A DNA stretch of 64,000 nt from Lunularia cruciata (GCA_948567375.1 OX419760.1:58958911-59022910); one strand, 5' to 3'; shown: positions 32,640-45,234, counted from the first letter of the stretch. Numbers and translations: made by a program. The notes: generated by a model from the sequence alone, not told the origin.

Positions 32640-33745
32640 GCTATTGGATGTGTCCCAAGAATACCATGTCCACTCGGTCCATCATCCCCAACATGTGCCT
32701 GAATTATCTCAATAGGCACAAGGCTCACAAGTGTCCGAGTGGTGATGCCTATCAAGCGCATTCTACGCTGCTCTGCCAAGCCAAGGCTCACAATCTAGGT
32801 CAAACAGTTCAAGTCCATAGCCTGACCTAACACCTCACGCCGGGATCCCTCTGACACTTCTGGAATAGCGGTAATACCGGTGTGAAAACGCATCGCCCGC
32901 TCTCTCTCATCAGCATTGGGCTCTACCAACTGTTGTAACTATGAGTCCCAAACAAGTCCATGTCCTCCCTCTTGAAAAGCATGAGAGCCTAGGAAACTCA
33001 TGAGTGTGGGAAATGCAGCTCTAGGCTGTCCAACTAGGTTCACCACTGCCATAGGTGACCTATCAACCACTACCACTGTCTAAGACTGACGCCCAACATC
33101 CAAGATATCATCAACAAGGATGTGGTCAAGTCATTGAATCCCATCATAAGCACGCTATAGAACCTCTCTGGGTAAGAGGTTCGTCCACCAAAGACGAAGA
33201 CGATGAGCTCGTGATCCCATTCTGGCTGCATCTAACAATACAGTAGGTTCCATTCACGAATGGCCCTGATGTGTACTTGCCACCACTCTGGTGCAAGAAT
33301 CACCCATCAAAGGAACGTTCTCCAAAAGGTAAGTTGGAGAAACGGACTGATGAACCTAGAGATGTCGTAATATCCGTAACATCTCCCAAAACACACCAGA
33401 ACAAGGATCCTAAAGACCCAATCCTCTACCAGCACGTGTATGTCCCTGACATGGCCATCCAGAAATCACCAGGTGAATAGGCCCATGTCTCTCTAGGTCA
33501 TACACTCCCAGTAAGGAAATGTCTACTGGTAGGGCCTTTTGGTAACCTTTGACTACTGATATCGGTAATAACTCTAGATATCGATAGGCCAAGTGTGCCA
33601 CATGATGTAGAGAGACTCACCTAGCAGTCTCATCTCTCTCTACATACAAGTACCTCTGTACTCGTATACCCGCCTATAACACCGTAGCTAGTCTGGTGCT
33701 GATCCCACCGAACAACTCCAATAGGCATATCCCCTCTACTAGATA
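32640..33745 (-). pseudogene. DNA cytosine-5 methyltransferase domain inside element G
   Basis: A retrotransposon-borne C5 DNA methyltransferase, which would transfer a methyl group from S-adenosylmethionine to cytosine. In one minus-strand frame: motif I (cofactor) LLELFGGIST at about 33690-33724; motif IV with the catalytic Cys, GWPCQGHTRAG (PCQ at 33446-33454); DPCSGVFWEMLRILR after it; motif VI ENV at 33314-33322 (LLENVPLMGD); motif VIII-like GSRAHRLRLWWTNL at about 33176-33217; and motif X-like LGQAMDLN at about 32807-32830. The motif order is linear, unlike the permuted plant DRM enzymes; wording resembles DNMT3-type enzymes more than MET1 or CMT (family call from memory). About ten in-frame stops (for example 33617, 33674, 33410, 33356, 33254, 32795) break it. 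It shares its frame with the protease upstream. Confidence 0.85.
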
Positions 33746-33859
33746 CTACCAAGCAATGAGTGTGGTATCCAGAGGTGTCAAAGCAATCACCTCTAGAGGC
33801 TCATCCTCACACTCATCTCTTGATGGTACGAAGGCTCCACTCCAAGCCTGGTGCACTAA

Positions 33860-34492
33860 CTAATTTGCATGTTGTTGCAATGCCTCCTTTGAACTCCACA
33901 ATGGAACATCCAAAATGGATGGAGCAATCCCACTTGTACTCCAAAGTTGAGTGATCTGCTCTGGTACTGGAGTATCCTCTTCATGGGCGTTCCCTTCCAA
34001 CAAGTCACCAGGCCAAGTAATTGCACCACTGAAAGCTAAAATTGATGTTGCCATGGTCCCGAACTGTAGTGAGCCAAGACTGCCACTACTAAAGCGTACT
34101 AGTAGGCAACATACCCGTCCCTCACCAAACTGCCAACCAGGTCTATAAGAGGTTGTCTCCTCCCAATAGTCAATGCTTAAACCCATGGGGTATAACACTG
34201 CTCCTCCAACTAGCACATAATATGACTCAGCTATTGTCACAATAGCCTGAGCTCTTACCACCGAGCTATCAGTCGGATGACCAGGCTGAACTTGGACAAG
34301 AAGCTCTCCACGTGTGATGTACTGTGTCAAACCACCACCTAAAGATGTCTGGATATGAAATGGACACCTCTCCACATCGGTCTTCCGTAACTCCATACCA
34401 ACAAATACAGCCTTCCCCAACATAAGGGGTTGCGCACCAGAGTCTAACAAGACTCTCTGTGGTGTATAGACCTTCCTTGAAGGTCCCACCAA
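33860..34492 (-). pseudogene. Retropepsin region of element G
   Basis: An open minus-strand frame of 210 codons has the aspartic protease active site LLDSGAQ (DSGA at about 34433-34444). A downstream hydrophobic stretch (YVLVGGAVLYPMG) could be the conserved second motif. The frame is the same as that of the C-terminal Gag upstream and the methyltransferase downstream, separated by stops only. It probably processed a Gag-PR-methyltransferase polyprotein. Confidence 0.75.
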
Positions 34493-34507
34493 ACAAAAAA
34501 TCCCCCT

Positions 34508-36750
34508 CTAGTTATCCAATAGGACAACACTAGGTGTGAACTGTGCTCTCTCAAAGGACGGTCTAGCTGGCAACTCCTCTAGTCTAGCCACTGTTGCCTG
34601 CCATAAACCACTGGTCACTGAACGGATCCCATGCTCCTCAACCAAGTCAGCTCCACTACCAACCACCTCTACTCTAGTAGTAGGAACTACACCATCCCTA
34701 CTCTCACACAATGTGGTAGCCAACCAAAACACTGGGTCTAGATCAACTCCCAATGTAAACATATCACTGGCCAAAAACAAAGGACGCCGCATAATCAGCT
34801 GAGCCGCCCTCAACATCATGCTAGACTCAGTCTATGTAGTAGTAGGTGGCTGAGTAGTAGGTAGTCCATCATGTACTCCATCACCACCTACCACACTTGC
34901 ATTGGGATGTCTAGGAACCATGGATGTTGTCTGCAATGCCTTAGATAGCATGAAAGACTGGGGAAGTCTAACCTGTCTCCCAACCCTAACCTGTCTCCCA
35001 ACCTCTCCTCTCTGTGGGTCCAACTCCATTGATGCTCCTCTAGGCTTTGGAGCACGTACTGCACTCCTAATCACTGCTACATATGCATCCACCTATGCTG
35101 CTCTGCACATGAAGTCCAAAGCATCTCTATCACCAGCATATGAGGTGGAAGCCTCACCACCCAAATCTGATCTCCTCTAAGCAATAGCCATACTGGCCAA
35201 TCTCTGCTCCAACTGCTCAATCCAAGTAGCCATAGTTGTGTCAGAAGTAAGGGCAGGTACTGTACCCCTACTAGGTGTAGATCCTCTACCACCACCTCTA
35301 CCACCTCATCCTCCATGAACTGGAGCTCCTCTACTACCAGCCATAGCAACCCTACCACTCCGTAACTCCGGGTGTTGGTCAAAACACCGGTCACTAGTGT
35401 GACCAAATCTGTTGTAGTGCTCACACTGCCTCTGTGTTGGTTGTGATGCACCTGAGGTATCAGGTCTGCTGCCTTGAGTATACTCTTTCCTATGGTGAGG
35501 TCCACCACAAGTCCAACAAGCAACACCACCACTCACTAGCTGCTGCTGACCCAAAAATGAAGGTAAGGGTCTAACTCCACTAGGCCCTCCACTCGCTCCA
35601 TAGGATCTGGGCTGTCCACCTATCCTCAAAAACCAACTGGGCGTGGTGCACTTTGCTGCACTCTAGAATAAGTCACAGCAGTGGATGAGGTCTCCCTACC
35701 AAATCCAGATGTCACTTCTCTCTCCTCCACCATGTTGAGCTCAATACGCTCAGCCAAACCAAAGACCACTGCCAAAGTAGGCAAAGTAGCTTGTTACAAC
35801 GTAGCATCACAAACTCTACGTCGTAACTCCCTGTCTAGTATCCCATACCAAAACTGGACTGCTTGGGCCTCAGAAACTCCTTGAGTGAAACTGATTAGCC
35901 GCCTCATGCAAGTGTATGCCTCACGTAAGCTCTTTCCAGCCTTTTGCTGGAACTTCTGCAAGCTCCTTAGCTTGTCAGTCTGCACTCCTTGGTAGTTCTA
36001 CCTCAAACATAGGAAGAACTCCACCATGGGGTTAAACCCTGGTACCACACCACCTCTTGCACTGGTACCTCCACTCGTAGTAGCACTATCTCCAGCTAGT
36101 GCACCTCCACTAGCTCCACCCACACCTACTCGAGCTAGAACTCGTAGGTACAACCAATCTACTCTTGGCCACCAAACCTGAAGTGATAGAGACATAGTTC
36201 AGAGACCAATATTGTCTCCATAACTCGATCTCCTCCAAATGAGCTCTCTTGAACTCATGGTAGTCATCCATCGGCGGACCCTCCAGATGCTAAAACAACT
36301 CCTTCCATGCCATGAAAGGTGTGAACAAAGTCAGGTTCTACATCTGGTGTAGATCACACCAACTATCAAACTCTTGGATGAAGTCATCCAACTCAATGGT
36401 ACCCATTGTACCAGAGTTACGCTTAGGGCCTTTGGAGGCCCCATAAATCTCGTCCATGTCCCACAACAACGGTGTGAACACACCAAGTGCACTCTCAACT
36501 GAATCAACTCTTGTGTCAAACTCCAACTCAGAGTCAATCTCCTCCCTCATTGGGACATGAGATACAAGTTGATATTGAGCACCACTCCGAGTAAACCCAC
36601 TACGTACTGCAAGGCTAACTCCTCTGGAATCTCCAAAGAACTCCGTCGTGACAAAGTAACCACAATAGCAAACCCAAACCACCAATTGCAATTGCAAGTC
36701 ACAACCGCAAGTACCAACACCACCACGTGCCAATACCAACTAAGCACCAC
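34508..36750 (-). pseudogene. gag: gag of element G, frameshifted
   Basis: The N-terminal capsid part is at about 36740-36200 (FIQEFDSWCDLHQ, then WKELFQHLEGPPMDDYHEF), with a middle part in another frame at 36195-35794 (KFQQKAGKSLREAYTCM, a typical Gag core block). The C-terminal part at 35629-34508 has two adjacent zinc knuckles at about 35395-35520; in each, one Cys reads Tyr (CWTCGGPHHRKEY and CEHYNRFGHTSDRC), the pattern expected from G-to-A on the coding strand. Two or more frameshifts and several stops make it non-functional. Confidence 0.75.
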
Positions 36751-37047
36751 CCACTAATGTAACTCTAACCGAGATAACTACACTAGGAGAAAGGGCAACC
36801 TGTAACTTGCCATCATAACACGCACTCTCACGGTCTACAGGTCATCACTTCCAGCCTCACTAGAGAGAAACAAAGGTAGTTTGACTGGTCATCATTCCAG
36901 CCTCACCATCGAGAGCACACCAAAGCACCAACGATCAAAAGTTAGGGCACCTCACACAAATGTGGTGCACAAACAAGAAGTAGAGAATGGAGGGGATCCA
37001 ATCACAAGAAATCTAAACAAAAATCCTCCATCTCATAACACAACATG

Positions 37048-37065
37048 GGACTGACTCTGCCACCA
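37048..37065 (-). other. Primer-binding site of element G
   Basis: The minus strand reads TGGTGGCAGAGTCAGTCC, two bases inside the LTR end. It resembles the initiator-Met type (TGGTATCAGAGC) but with differences. Confidence 0.6.
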
Positions 37066-37067
37066 TT

Positions 37068-38219
37068 TGGCATTTGACATAAAAGAAGTTTGTATCTAAG
37101 TCTTAAGCTACCAGGATCACCAAGAATGGGATCAAACTGCCTCTCCTAGCCAAAGCTACATGTGTATAGATAATAGTGGCACAGTCACTATGACAACAAG
37201 TGAGGGTAGACCAGTTGGCTAAGGCACCAATCTAGGAACAAGAGATCTAGAGGTCAAACCCTGTTGTGCACATTCTAGCAGGAAAGGCAGATTTTGCCAA
37301 CCAATGACCAAGATCTACTCTAAACTAGCTAGCCTCACGCCAGCAAGCTGGCTTACTGGCCCTTTTAGCCCACAACCCTATGCCTCAAAGCCTCTAAACA
37401 CCAAACTTTCCACTTGAGCTAAATTGACAACAAGGTTTTTTCCAAATCACAAATTCATGAGAAGAGCTTCCCAAATCCACCTTCAATTTGACTTTTTGAG
37501 CCCAACTCATAGCAAATTGGTCTTGCCTTCACCTCTTGAGCTCAAAATCACAACCACTGCTCAAAATTTGGTTCTTCTTTGCTCAAAATTTGGCCAACGC
37601 TTCCACACACCGTTTGCCTAACTGCCAAATCTGCATCAATTGAACCAGCTTTTGCACACTAGGGAAACATTGAACTTGAATCAAGCTACCAACGATCCAC
37701 CGAGCTTGGAGATACCACCAACACTTGAAGTTCTTGCACCCCATTTCCCTCTGACTTCACTTCTCTGATGTAATCAAATTGCTTACTACTCTCAACTCAA
37801 CTCAACTCATATCAGTACTTGATCTGTCACTCTATAAACTGCCAACAATTGGGCACTGATTACAATCAAGCCACACCCACTCAAGCATAGAGAATCCAGG
37901 TGACGCTCGCCAGCCTCTGTCCACCATAGCCAAGAACTCGAAGGCTCAACATCAGAGAAGTGAGCTCTCAAGAGTTCACTTCAAAACTATACCCCCTGAA
38001 CTCAAGCTAGCTCTAAAACCCTAACGGTCCCGCTGACGGCACACTCAATGGTGCAAACGGTGCAAAGTGACGGTGGGCTCCATCGTGAAGTCAGTACCCC
38101 AAACACAAAATCTGACCGTCGGAAAGTAGTCTCTGAGAAATTGCTAAAATAACTCTAACTACTATCACTAAAACTCCAGTGTCCGAGCATCTAGATGCAG
38201 CACTACAAATGGCGTGACA
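37068..38219 (-). repeat. 5' LTR of element G (1,152 bp)
   Basis: On the minus strand it starts TGTCACGCC and ends ATGCCA, with a primer site immediately inside. The other LTR is not in the window, so the outer boundary rests on TG/CA and on element D sequence starting right after it. Confidence 0.7.
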
Positions 38220-39245
38220 CCACCTCAAAGATAAATCTAGCCTCCTTGAGCTTATCAATTTCCTCCTTCACAACCAAATCTATTGGTGGGCTAATGTGAT
38301 GTTGCTTTTGGTAGACAGGTCTGTGAGCCAGCCTGTCTCTCACTCAGGATGAACCTCTGATGGCTATTATGGTAGCGCACCATGGACTAAGAAGGCAAGG
38401 AAACCCAACTCCATCATACTCCTCCAAGGCTAACACTCCAAGACTCAAGACATTGCTCACTAGAGAACTCAATGAGAGAGAGATAGTTGCAAATGAAAGG
38501 ATGTTGAGTACATCCTCACCCTTTGTTTATATACTTGTGAAATAGTTACGTACCAAAGTTACTAATTACCGTAGTAACTCAAGTTACTAGACTAAAAGTC
38601 AAGTAAAGTCAAAAAGTATCAAGGAATATCTATTCACATGGGCATATCCCCCTAAGCATGTGGTCTTATCTTGACCCAACCACTAAGTCAAGGATTCCTT
38701 CACATGGGCTATCCTTGGACTAAAGAAGAATCCAAAACAAAAAGGCTTGCAGGCCCAAGAGTTCTCAACTCTTTCCTCAAAGTCAAACACCTAGGAATAA
38801 TACCAAGTCAACACACTAAAATCCAAAATAGTGGTGCTCATCTTTTCTACTTCCTCTAAAGTAAGGTTCCCTCTATCTTAGCTTTGACTAACTTTAGCTA
38901 ACCATGACTAATATAGAACCATCCTTTATCTCTATATAAATAATATCTCTTAAGTACTTGTAATACCAAGCTAAATATCACAATACCACACACATGCACA
39001 AATGGGTGTTATAGGTCTTGCATGTGACTCACCTTCAATCTTGTGCTCCTCCAAGGTGACTTCCTTTAGATCCTTATAATTAAAAGTAAACACATGGATG
39101 AACTTGTGGAAATCTCCTCAAATCCACCTTCTTCTCCTTGGTAACATTTGGATCATAATTGAGGGTAGATAACCTCCTTTCTATATTTTCAAGTGTCAAT
39201 GGTGATTTATATGGGTCCTTCAAAACCTCTAGCTTAGGTGAAAAT
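38220..39245 (-). pseudogene. pol: RT N-terminal region of element D, split by a solo LTR
   Basis: The pieces 38220-38331 and 39014-39245 are homologous to element B at about 9800-10130: the linker before RT and the first RT residues (KDPYKSPLTLENIERR, PPI then VKEEIDKLKEA). They contain small indels and are not open throughout. The RT catalytic region is missing because of element G. Confidence 0.75.
38332..39013 (-). repeat. Solo family-B LTR in element D
   Basis: A 682-bp reverse-orientation LTR from TGTGAGCCAG to GGGTGTTATA, with GGTC on both sides (38328-38331 and 39014-39017), a perfect 4-bp TSD. No internal sequence is attached, so it is a solo LTR from LTR-LTR recombination. Confidence 0.93.
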
Positions 39246-42200
39246 GTGACAACCCGGCAAATATCACTTTTGCGGTAATTGGGTAGGTAAAGTTCATTCC
39301 CGCGGAGATATGAGTCAGAAATGTCCAAATACAAAGTCAAACAATAACATGTAGTTCTTCTTGGTTGCGTCTTTAATCTCTCAGGTAGAAACCACACCCA
39401 GAAGAGAGTAACAAGCACTGACTTGCAATCTTGTCACAAATTCACACTCCTTAATCACAACTCCATCAAATCTTTCCAAACAATCTTGATTGTGATGATT
39501 TAGGCTCTCCCAAAAATGGCACTTCACTGCAAAACGACTTCGCCTCAGAATTGTGTTCCACCCCTCCACTGAAGGCACAACTTCCTCGATCGAAATTGCT
39601 TCACATCAACTTCGCACTGCACTCACAAATGCACAATACTACCAACACTACAATTCCTCTCAGATCTGTCAAGGCATTGCTTTGATTGCACTTCACTCAG
39701 GATCAAACACATAGAATGAAGATCAAGGCTGCGGAATCCAACATCCAACAAGCACACTGACTTTCACTTCGAATTTCTCCCAACACTCACAAACACAATT
39801 ACAAAGTTGAAACTCGGAATCAAGCTCAAGTGACGAGCACTGCTTCACAGCACTTTGCTTTATCTATTCTCAGAAATAATGAGCACTGAACAACATGATA
39901 CTGCAAATGTCACTCTTAAATAGTGAAGCAATCAACAATTCTAACAACTATACCGTTCTACCACAACTGTTCTAACCTGCAGATCCAAAATGACAATGCA
40001 CCTCTTCATATCTGCCCCTTCAAATCTCAAATCTGTTACTAATCCGATCCGATGTCTACTTCTTCTTTGGCTTTCAAACCCGAACCCGAAGTAATCTTAC
40101 TTCCTACTACATTTTCCTTGGGTTTCAGATCTTCTACTTCTACCAGATCCAGCAATTCTCTTTCTTGATCTGAAATTTCACTAGTGGGTAATCTATCTAA
40201 CTCCTTATCTCCCGACCCACTCTTCTCTAATGTCTCTGAGGGCAACTCCGAAGACATTTGGACTCCTATGTTATCTACTTTGGGTTTTGCTCTAACTTCT
40301 TTCTGAAGTTTTTCTAGCTCTACTTTCACTAAGTCTAATCTAATTGAAATGTTATCCTCTACCTCCAAAACCTTTCTGTCTACACGAGTTCTTAATTTGA
40401 TTAACAAGGCATTCATCTCGGTGTCCTTTGCTTGTCTTTGCCTTGTCTCTTGCACCAACAACTTCAACTCGTGCAGACGCGCTTCTTCAATTCGAACGTT
40501 GGCTTCTGTACTTAACATTGCTTTCACCCTGAGGACTATCTCCTTCAATGGCTCCAACCTTGTCTTCCTTTCTCGTTCCAGATCTGCAAGCCATTCCTCT
40601 CGGTACATCGCCAACATTGCCTCGAACTCGGCTTTCATTGTCTCCTTCTCCTTCTCCTTCTGTACAACTTTCTCTTCTTGATTACGAAGTAACTCTTGTA
40701 ATCTTTCTTCTTCTCTATACCACACAACCAACTCTTGTTGCCAGAGTTGCTTCTTCTCCTCCATACTCTCCATCATTCTATCAAGCTCTTGATCCTTTGC
40801 TGCTACCCTCGCCATAGCATGGATAAGCTCTACTCTTGAATCAGCAAACTGCTGCTTCAAGATTTTGTATTCAGCTACCTGTCTCTCTCTTGCTATGTCA
40901 CTCTTCCTTGCAAGATCTTCTCGATAGCTCACTTCTCTCTTCAGGTCTTCAATTACCTGAGTCTTCACTACTGCCTCCGCTCACAGTACTTCTCTCTCCT
41001 CCTCACCTCGGGTTACACTCCTCTTCAACTCCGATTCTCTTCTTCTAATCTTGCTACCACCTGCAATATAGTCTTTACCTCTAGACAAGTTGACTGCATC
41101 TCCTTCTTCTTGTGCTCCAACTTCACCAACAACGGGCACACTACCTCTCGCAGGTACTCCACTCCATCATTGGCAACTTCTTCCTCGCGCGGAGTGGTCT
41201 CTGTTTTCTCCTCGTGTTCTCCTGATACTTGCCTTCTTCTTTGGAGTCTTCGTATCAGGATTAATGCCTCATTGCCCGAGCTTTCTTCTACCTCTGCCTT
41301 CACTCTACTCGGCCCCGCCTCACACTTTGCCTTACGTCGCGAGCAAACTCCTCGCTGTACTACGATCTTCTTGTCCTCTGGCACCGGTACTTCGTCTTCC
41401 AACGGCGAGTTGTCTTTGGCTTCTACCTCGTCTTGCACTTCTTCTTCGTATTCTTTGTTAGCCGCCGGTGCCAAGGTCATCTCTCCACCATCTTCACTAT
41501 CACTGCTCGTATCTCCGCTCTGCAATGTCAGCTCAGGTTCCTCCTCATGTTCCAAGTCCTCCGTTTTGAGCTCGGCCTCGCCTTCTGAGTCTTCATTTTC
41601 TGACTCAATTACCACCATTCCTCGCCTCGGGTTACTTCTCTGCATCTTCCGAGGTTTCTGGCTTTCTTCGGCTTCTGCTTGCCGAGTCCTCTTCTTCGTC
41701 GGGGTACTCACTACGACTTCCATGTTTTTCCCTGTCTTTGCGTAGTAGTCGTCCGTGCTCCAGATTTGGAGAATATATTGCTGCTCCTTGACATCAACCT
41801 CCTTCCGCACATCAGGATGGAAGTACGACACCATCCAATTCCGCTCCGCCGAGTTCAGCAAATTGAGCCTGAGGTAGAAGTGTGCTGCAAATGGCACAAT
41901 GTAATGTGGAGGTGACTTATCCTACAGATTCCACACCATCTGCCTTGTTCTCCCGTGAAAACACCTTGCCCAATTTATAGGCTCTCCTGCAAACAACTTA
42001 TGGAAGAACACCGCTTGGTGTTTCATCACATAAGTCGTTCTCTCCGGCTTCAAAATTGCCATGAGAGCACTCATGATCCCTCTCTTCACTGGATCCTTGT
42101 AACTCTCAACCTTGTACCCATTCTTTGTTCTCTTCGACGAGAAGGCATCTCTCACCTCCTGAGTTTCTTGGGCTATCTCTCCTTTCCCCAAGAACGTGGC

Positions 42201-43024
42201 TCCCTGCTCCGAGCCCGCCTCCTTCCCGAGTACAAGTCTCCAATCTGACTCTGTCCAGCGAGCCGGATTTCCTCTCTCCCCTTCTTCCTCAAGTCCATCG
42301 AGACACTTACTCTCGATGATTTCTGTCATGAATCCTGGAAAACTTACGTTCCAGTTCCATGCCAGAAAGGTGATCCGAAGTCGGCTCAAGACTTTGATCC
42401 TCTACGCTATCACATCTCATCTCCGAATTGCATGATTTCTCACTACAAATTCGGAGTTCTTCTTCCCTCCTCCCATCTCTTTTGCTTTCTCACTTTCTCT
42501 TGATTTCACTCTCGCAACTTCTCCCTTGCGCACTAACACGAGTCCAACTCTATTTCCCTTTCCCCGATCACTTGCAAGACAACTCCTCAACGGCAAAGGA
42601 AAATTCCTCGACATTTTGTCGTTGCAGTTTTGATTTTTATAGAGTTTCACTTCTTTGTTCTTTGTCACTTCGAGTTTCTACCGAGAAATCACACCTCTAG
42701 CATGCACCTGTCACTGTCAATCAACCTTCGCGCATATGAGCCACTAGTTTTGAAACGGCCCCTTCTTGAATTTCTCGCCCCGACGAAAGGTTGTTAGACT
42801 ATCTTCACCTCGGGTTAAGCTCCCCCCGATCCAAAGACAATTTACTTTGTATTGTATGCCTACAGGGCATTTCCAAGTACTTCACCTTATGACCCAAAGT
42901 CATTTTACTTTGGGTTTCATCCCGAAGACTCTTTTCTTCGCCTTCTTTGGCCATACAGGCGCAATCCGACTTCTCTATACACTTCTTCTCCTTTATTTCG
43001 AAAAAAGAAAATGTGGGCACCACA
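39246..43024 (-). mobile_element. Unit F', second copy of F
   Basis: The + strand starts TGTGACAACC and ends GGGCACCACA, the reverse complement of the F ends. It is 3,779 bp against 3,783 bp in F. Flanks are GAAAA and AAAAA, a 5-bp TSD with one change, in the spacer between the protease and RT of element D. Like F it lacks terminal repeats and encodes the same long coiled-coil protein, so the boundaries of F are real and not an accident of one insertion. Confidence 0.87.
40039..42630 (-). pseudogene. Coiled-coil ORF of unit F'
   Basis: Counterpart of the F ORF. One frame covers 42668-41025 with stops at about 42417, 42405 and 41922; a frameshift near 41000 moves the coiled-coil part to another frame, open at 40968-40039 with a natural-looking end (TAG/TAA after KEEVDIGSD). 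The likely start is ATG near 42617 (MSRNFPLPLRS). The stops differ in position from those in F, so both derive from an intact gene of roughly 840 codons and decayed separately. The acidic block (41595-41390) and basic patch CSRRKAKCE are conserved. Confidence 0.72.
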
Positions 43025-45005
43025 AAAAAATCCATAACACAAAAGGGATACACATCTGAATCAGATTCAGATTCATTTTCTTCCATGGAAGTCTCCTCTT
43101 CCATGCTTGTGTCCACATTTGAAGCTCCTTCTTTAGGATCTGATTCCCAATAATCAAAAGATGGTGTATCTGAATGTGAAGTGTTGGTGGTGTTAGTCAT
43201 AGGAACTATGACTCTATGGTTTGATGGTCCAATCTTGAAGTACCCAAGTGCCATCTATTAGTTGTGTTTGTTGCTCTTGACCATGGCCTCCCAAGAAGTA
43301 AGTCATAGCTTGAATCCTTCAAGGCTTGGAAAGTCATGAGATTTTGAACTCCCATAATTGAAACTACCACCTTATCCATCACCCCTACTGGTCAAACTTG
43401 TTGCTTGTTTGCCATGCTCACCACAAATGCTGAAGGTCTTGAGGGTATCATACCCAACTTCTTCATCAACCTTTTTTACATGGCATTCACTATTGATACA
43501 TCAACCAATGCATCCTTGATGTTGTGACTATTCACTCTCACATCAATCTTGGAGCATATTCACAAGCCTCCCATGGTGCTGGCTTGGCATCCACCACCCC
43601 CATTGATATTGGAGTTTTCTCTTTCTTCTTCCTCTTGCTCCTTGTAGAACTCAAACCACCTCTAAGCTCCTTTTTCAAAGTAGAATTCAAAGCAATCAAT
43701 TGGCCCATTGTGATGTTAGCCTTACTACCAACATCCTCCAAGACATTATTGTTCCATTGTTGCTTTGAGATCAAGATGTCTTCCATCCCCAACTGCTCCC
43801 TTGGAGTCTTTGTTGTTGATGGTGTTGAAGTGCTTGTGCGAGTGCTCCTAGTAAGCATAGGAATATCTTGGCTAGGAGTAAATCCTTGAAAAGAGTGCAC
43901 ATCATTTGCAAAATGAGCTCTCTTCTTCTCTTGTGCTAAAAGATCCAAATTAAGACTCTTGGAGTTTGAGCACTCTCCTTTCTCAAATTTACTCTCAAGC
44001 ATATCTATAGATGTTATCCCCTTACCTTTGTTTGGATTAGGAGCCACTTGGGTTTCACTTCCTTCATCTTTCCATATATTGGCTCCTTCATAATCCCTTC
44101 TTCCATGGTAAGTGGAATTTGGGCAATTCCTTTGGATGTGAACTCTTCCTCCACAACCAAAACAATTTCTCTCATTGAAATTGATAATTGGTTGGCCTCC
44201 TCTATATGGATAACTTCCATAACTCCTAGGCCTTCTCCCTACATTCTGATCCATCTCTCTCTTCTCCCATAGTTGCACCACATTGATCTTGAGATATGCA
44301 AGTTGTTTTGTAATGGTTTGAAGTGGATCTTTTGGTGGAGGTGCAAGAACTGGAGAAACTACTACTTGTGGTGCAACCCTTGCCACCAAATTATCAGGAT
44401 TTCCTTCATACTTGTAACCTTGAGGAGGATGCACAACCTCCATCACCACCAAATCACTCTCATCTCCTTCCAAACTCTCCTCCATATGAACTATGATCTT
44501 GATATTTTCAACATTGGAAGAAGGTTTCTCATATCTCACCTTGCTTCTAATTTGTGGTCTCAATCCTCTCACAAAATTCTTGGTGAGCAAGGCCTCTATG
44601 GCAATCATAGTAGTCTCCACATTATCCCTACACTTCCTCAATACAATGCAAAATCTAGACTCTAACTTTTCCACTCTTTCCACATAGACTCTCACTTTCT
44701 CTCCATCTCTTTGCTTGACAAAGTTAACCTCATTTATCAATCTCTCATAACTCTCATCAGGAAGAAAGTTCTCAATGAATGCTGAAGTCAAACTCTTGCA
44801 AGGCTCTTCTTGCCCATCTCTCTTTTCTCTCTTTTGGTATTCTGAGTCATACCATGTAAGTGTTGCATCCTCAAAGAAATCTGGTAATAATAAAACCCAC
44901 TCATTCTTCCTCCTCTCATTGTTTCCTATGCAAGCTCTCTTGAAGTCTCTCACAAATGCCTCCACATCTTTTCCATCCTTGCTAAAGAAAATAGGAAGTT
45001 TTCTT
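43025..45005 (-). pseudogene. gag: gag-protease of element D
   Basis: Homologous to element B 7822-9790. Open at 44965-43538 for 475 codons, with the Gag zinc knuckle CFGCGGRVHIQRNC at about 44135-44175. The ATG used in B and C reads ATA here (near 45015), so the start is lost. Codon 26 is TGC, where B and C have TGA. After 43538 a frameshift enters the protease, which has several losses; the acidic tail (43254-43030) ends at the F' insertion. Confidence 0.8.
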
Positions 45006-45234
45006 ATCTTAACTCCTCACTATCTTTCTTTTCTCTCAATTTTTTCTTTCTCTCACTATGTAACTAATAGAGTATGTAAATGACTAACACGTACCATTTA
45101 AGGGTAATCCACCCTAGGGAACATAAAAGATTCAGGTTGCTCCAATATTTCTATAGCAACATCAAATCCCAGAGTGCATATTAATTGAACTCCCATGGAT
45201 AGTTTATCCATAAGTTGAAAATTTCTCTCTCTCA

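Larger units (their letters stand above)
24809..38219 (-). mobile_element. LTR retrotransposon G carrying a cytosine methyltransferase (split by C and A)
   Basis: G is on the minus strand: 5' LTR 37068-38219, primer site 37048-37065, gag, retropepsin and a DNA cytosine methyltransferase down to 32612. Element C then interrupts it; G resumes at 24992-24809, where A interrupts it. RT and integrase of G, if present, lie left of the window. G is inserted in the RT gene of element D, whose sequence begins at about 38220 with CACCT as the likely TSD. Confidence 0.82.

Noticed and set aside
32640-33745. The methyltransferase as a host MET1, CMT or DRM gene hit by elements
   Set aside because: It is in frame with Gag and protease, inside an LTR with a primer site, has no introns visible, and its motif order and wording do not fit MET1, CMT or the permuted DRM.
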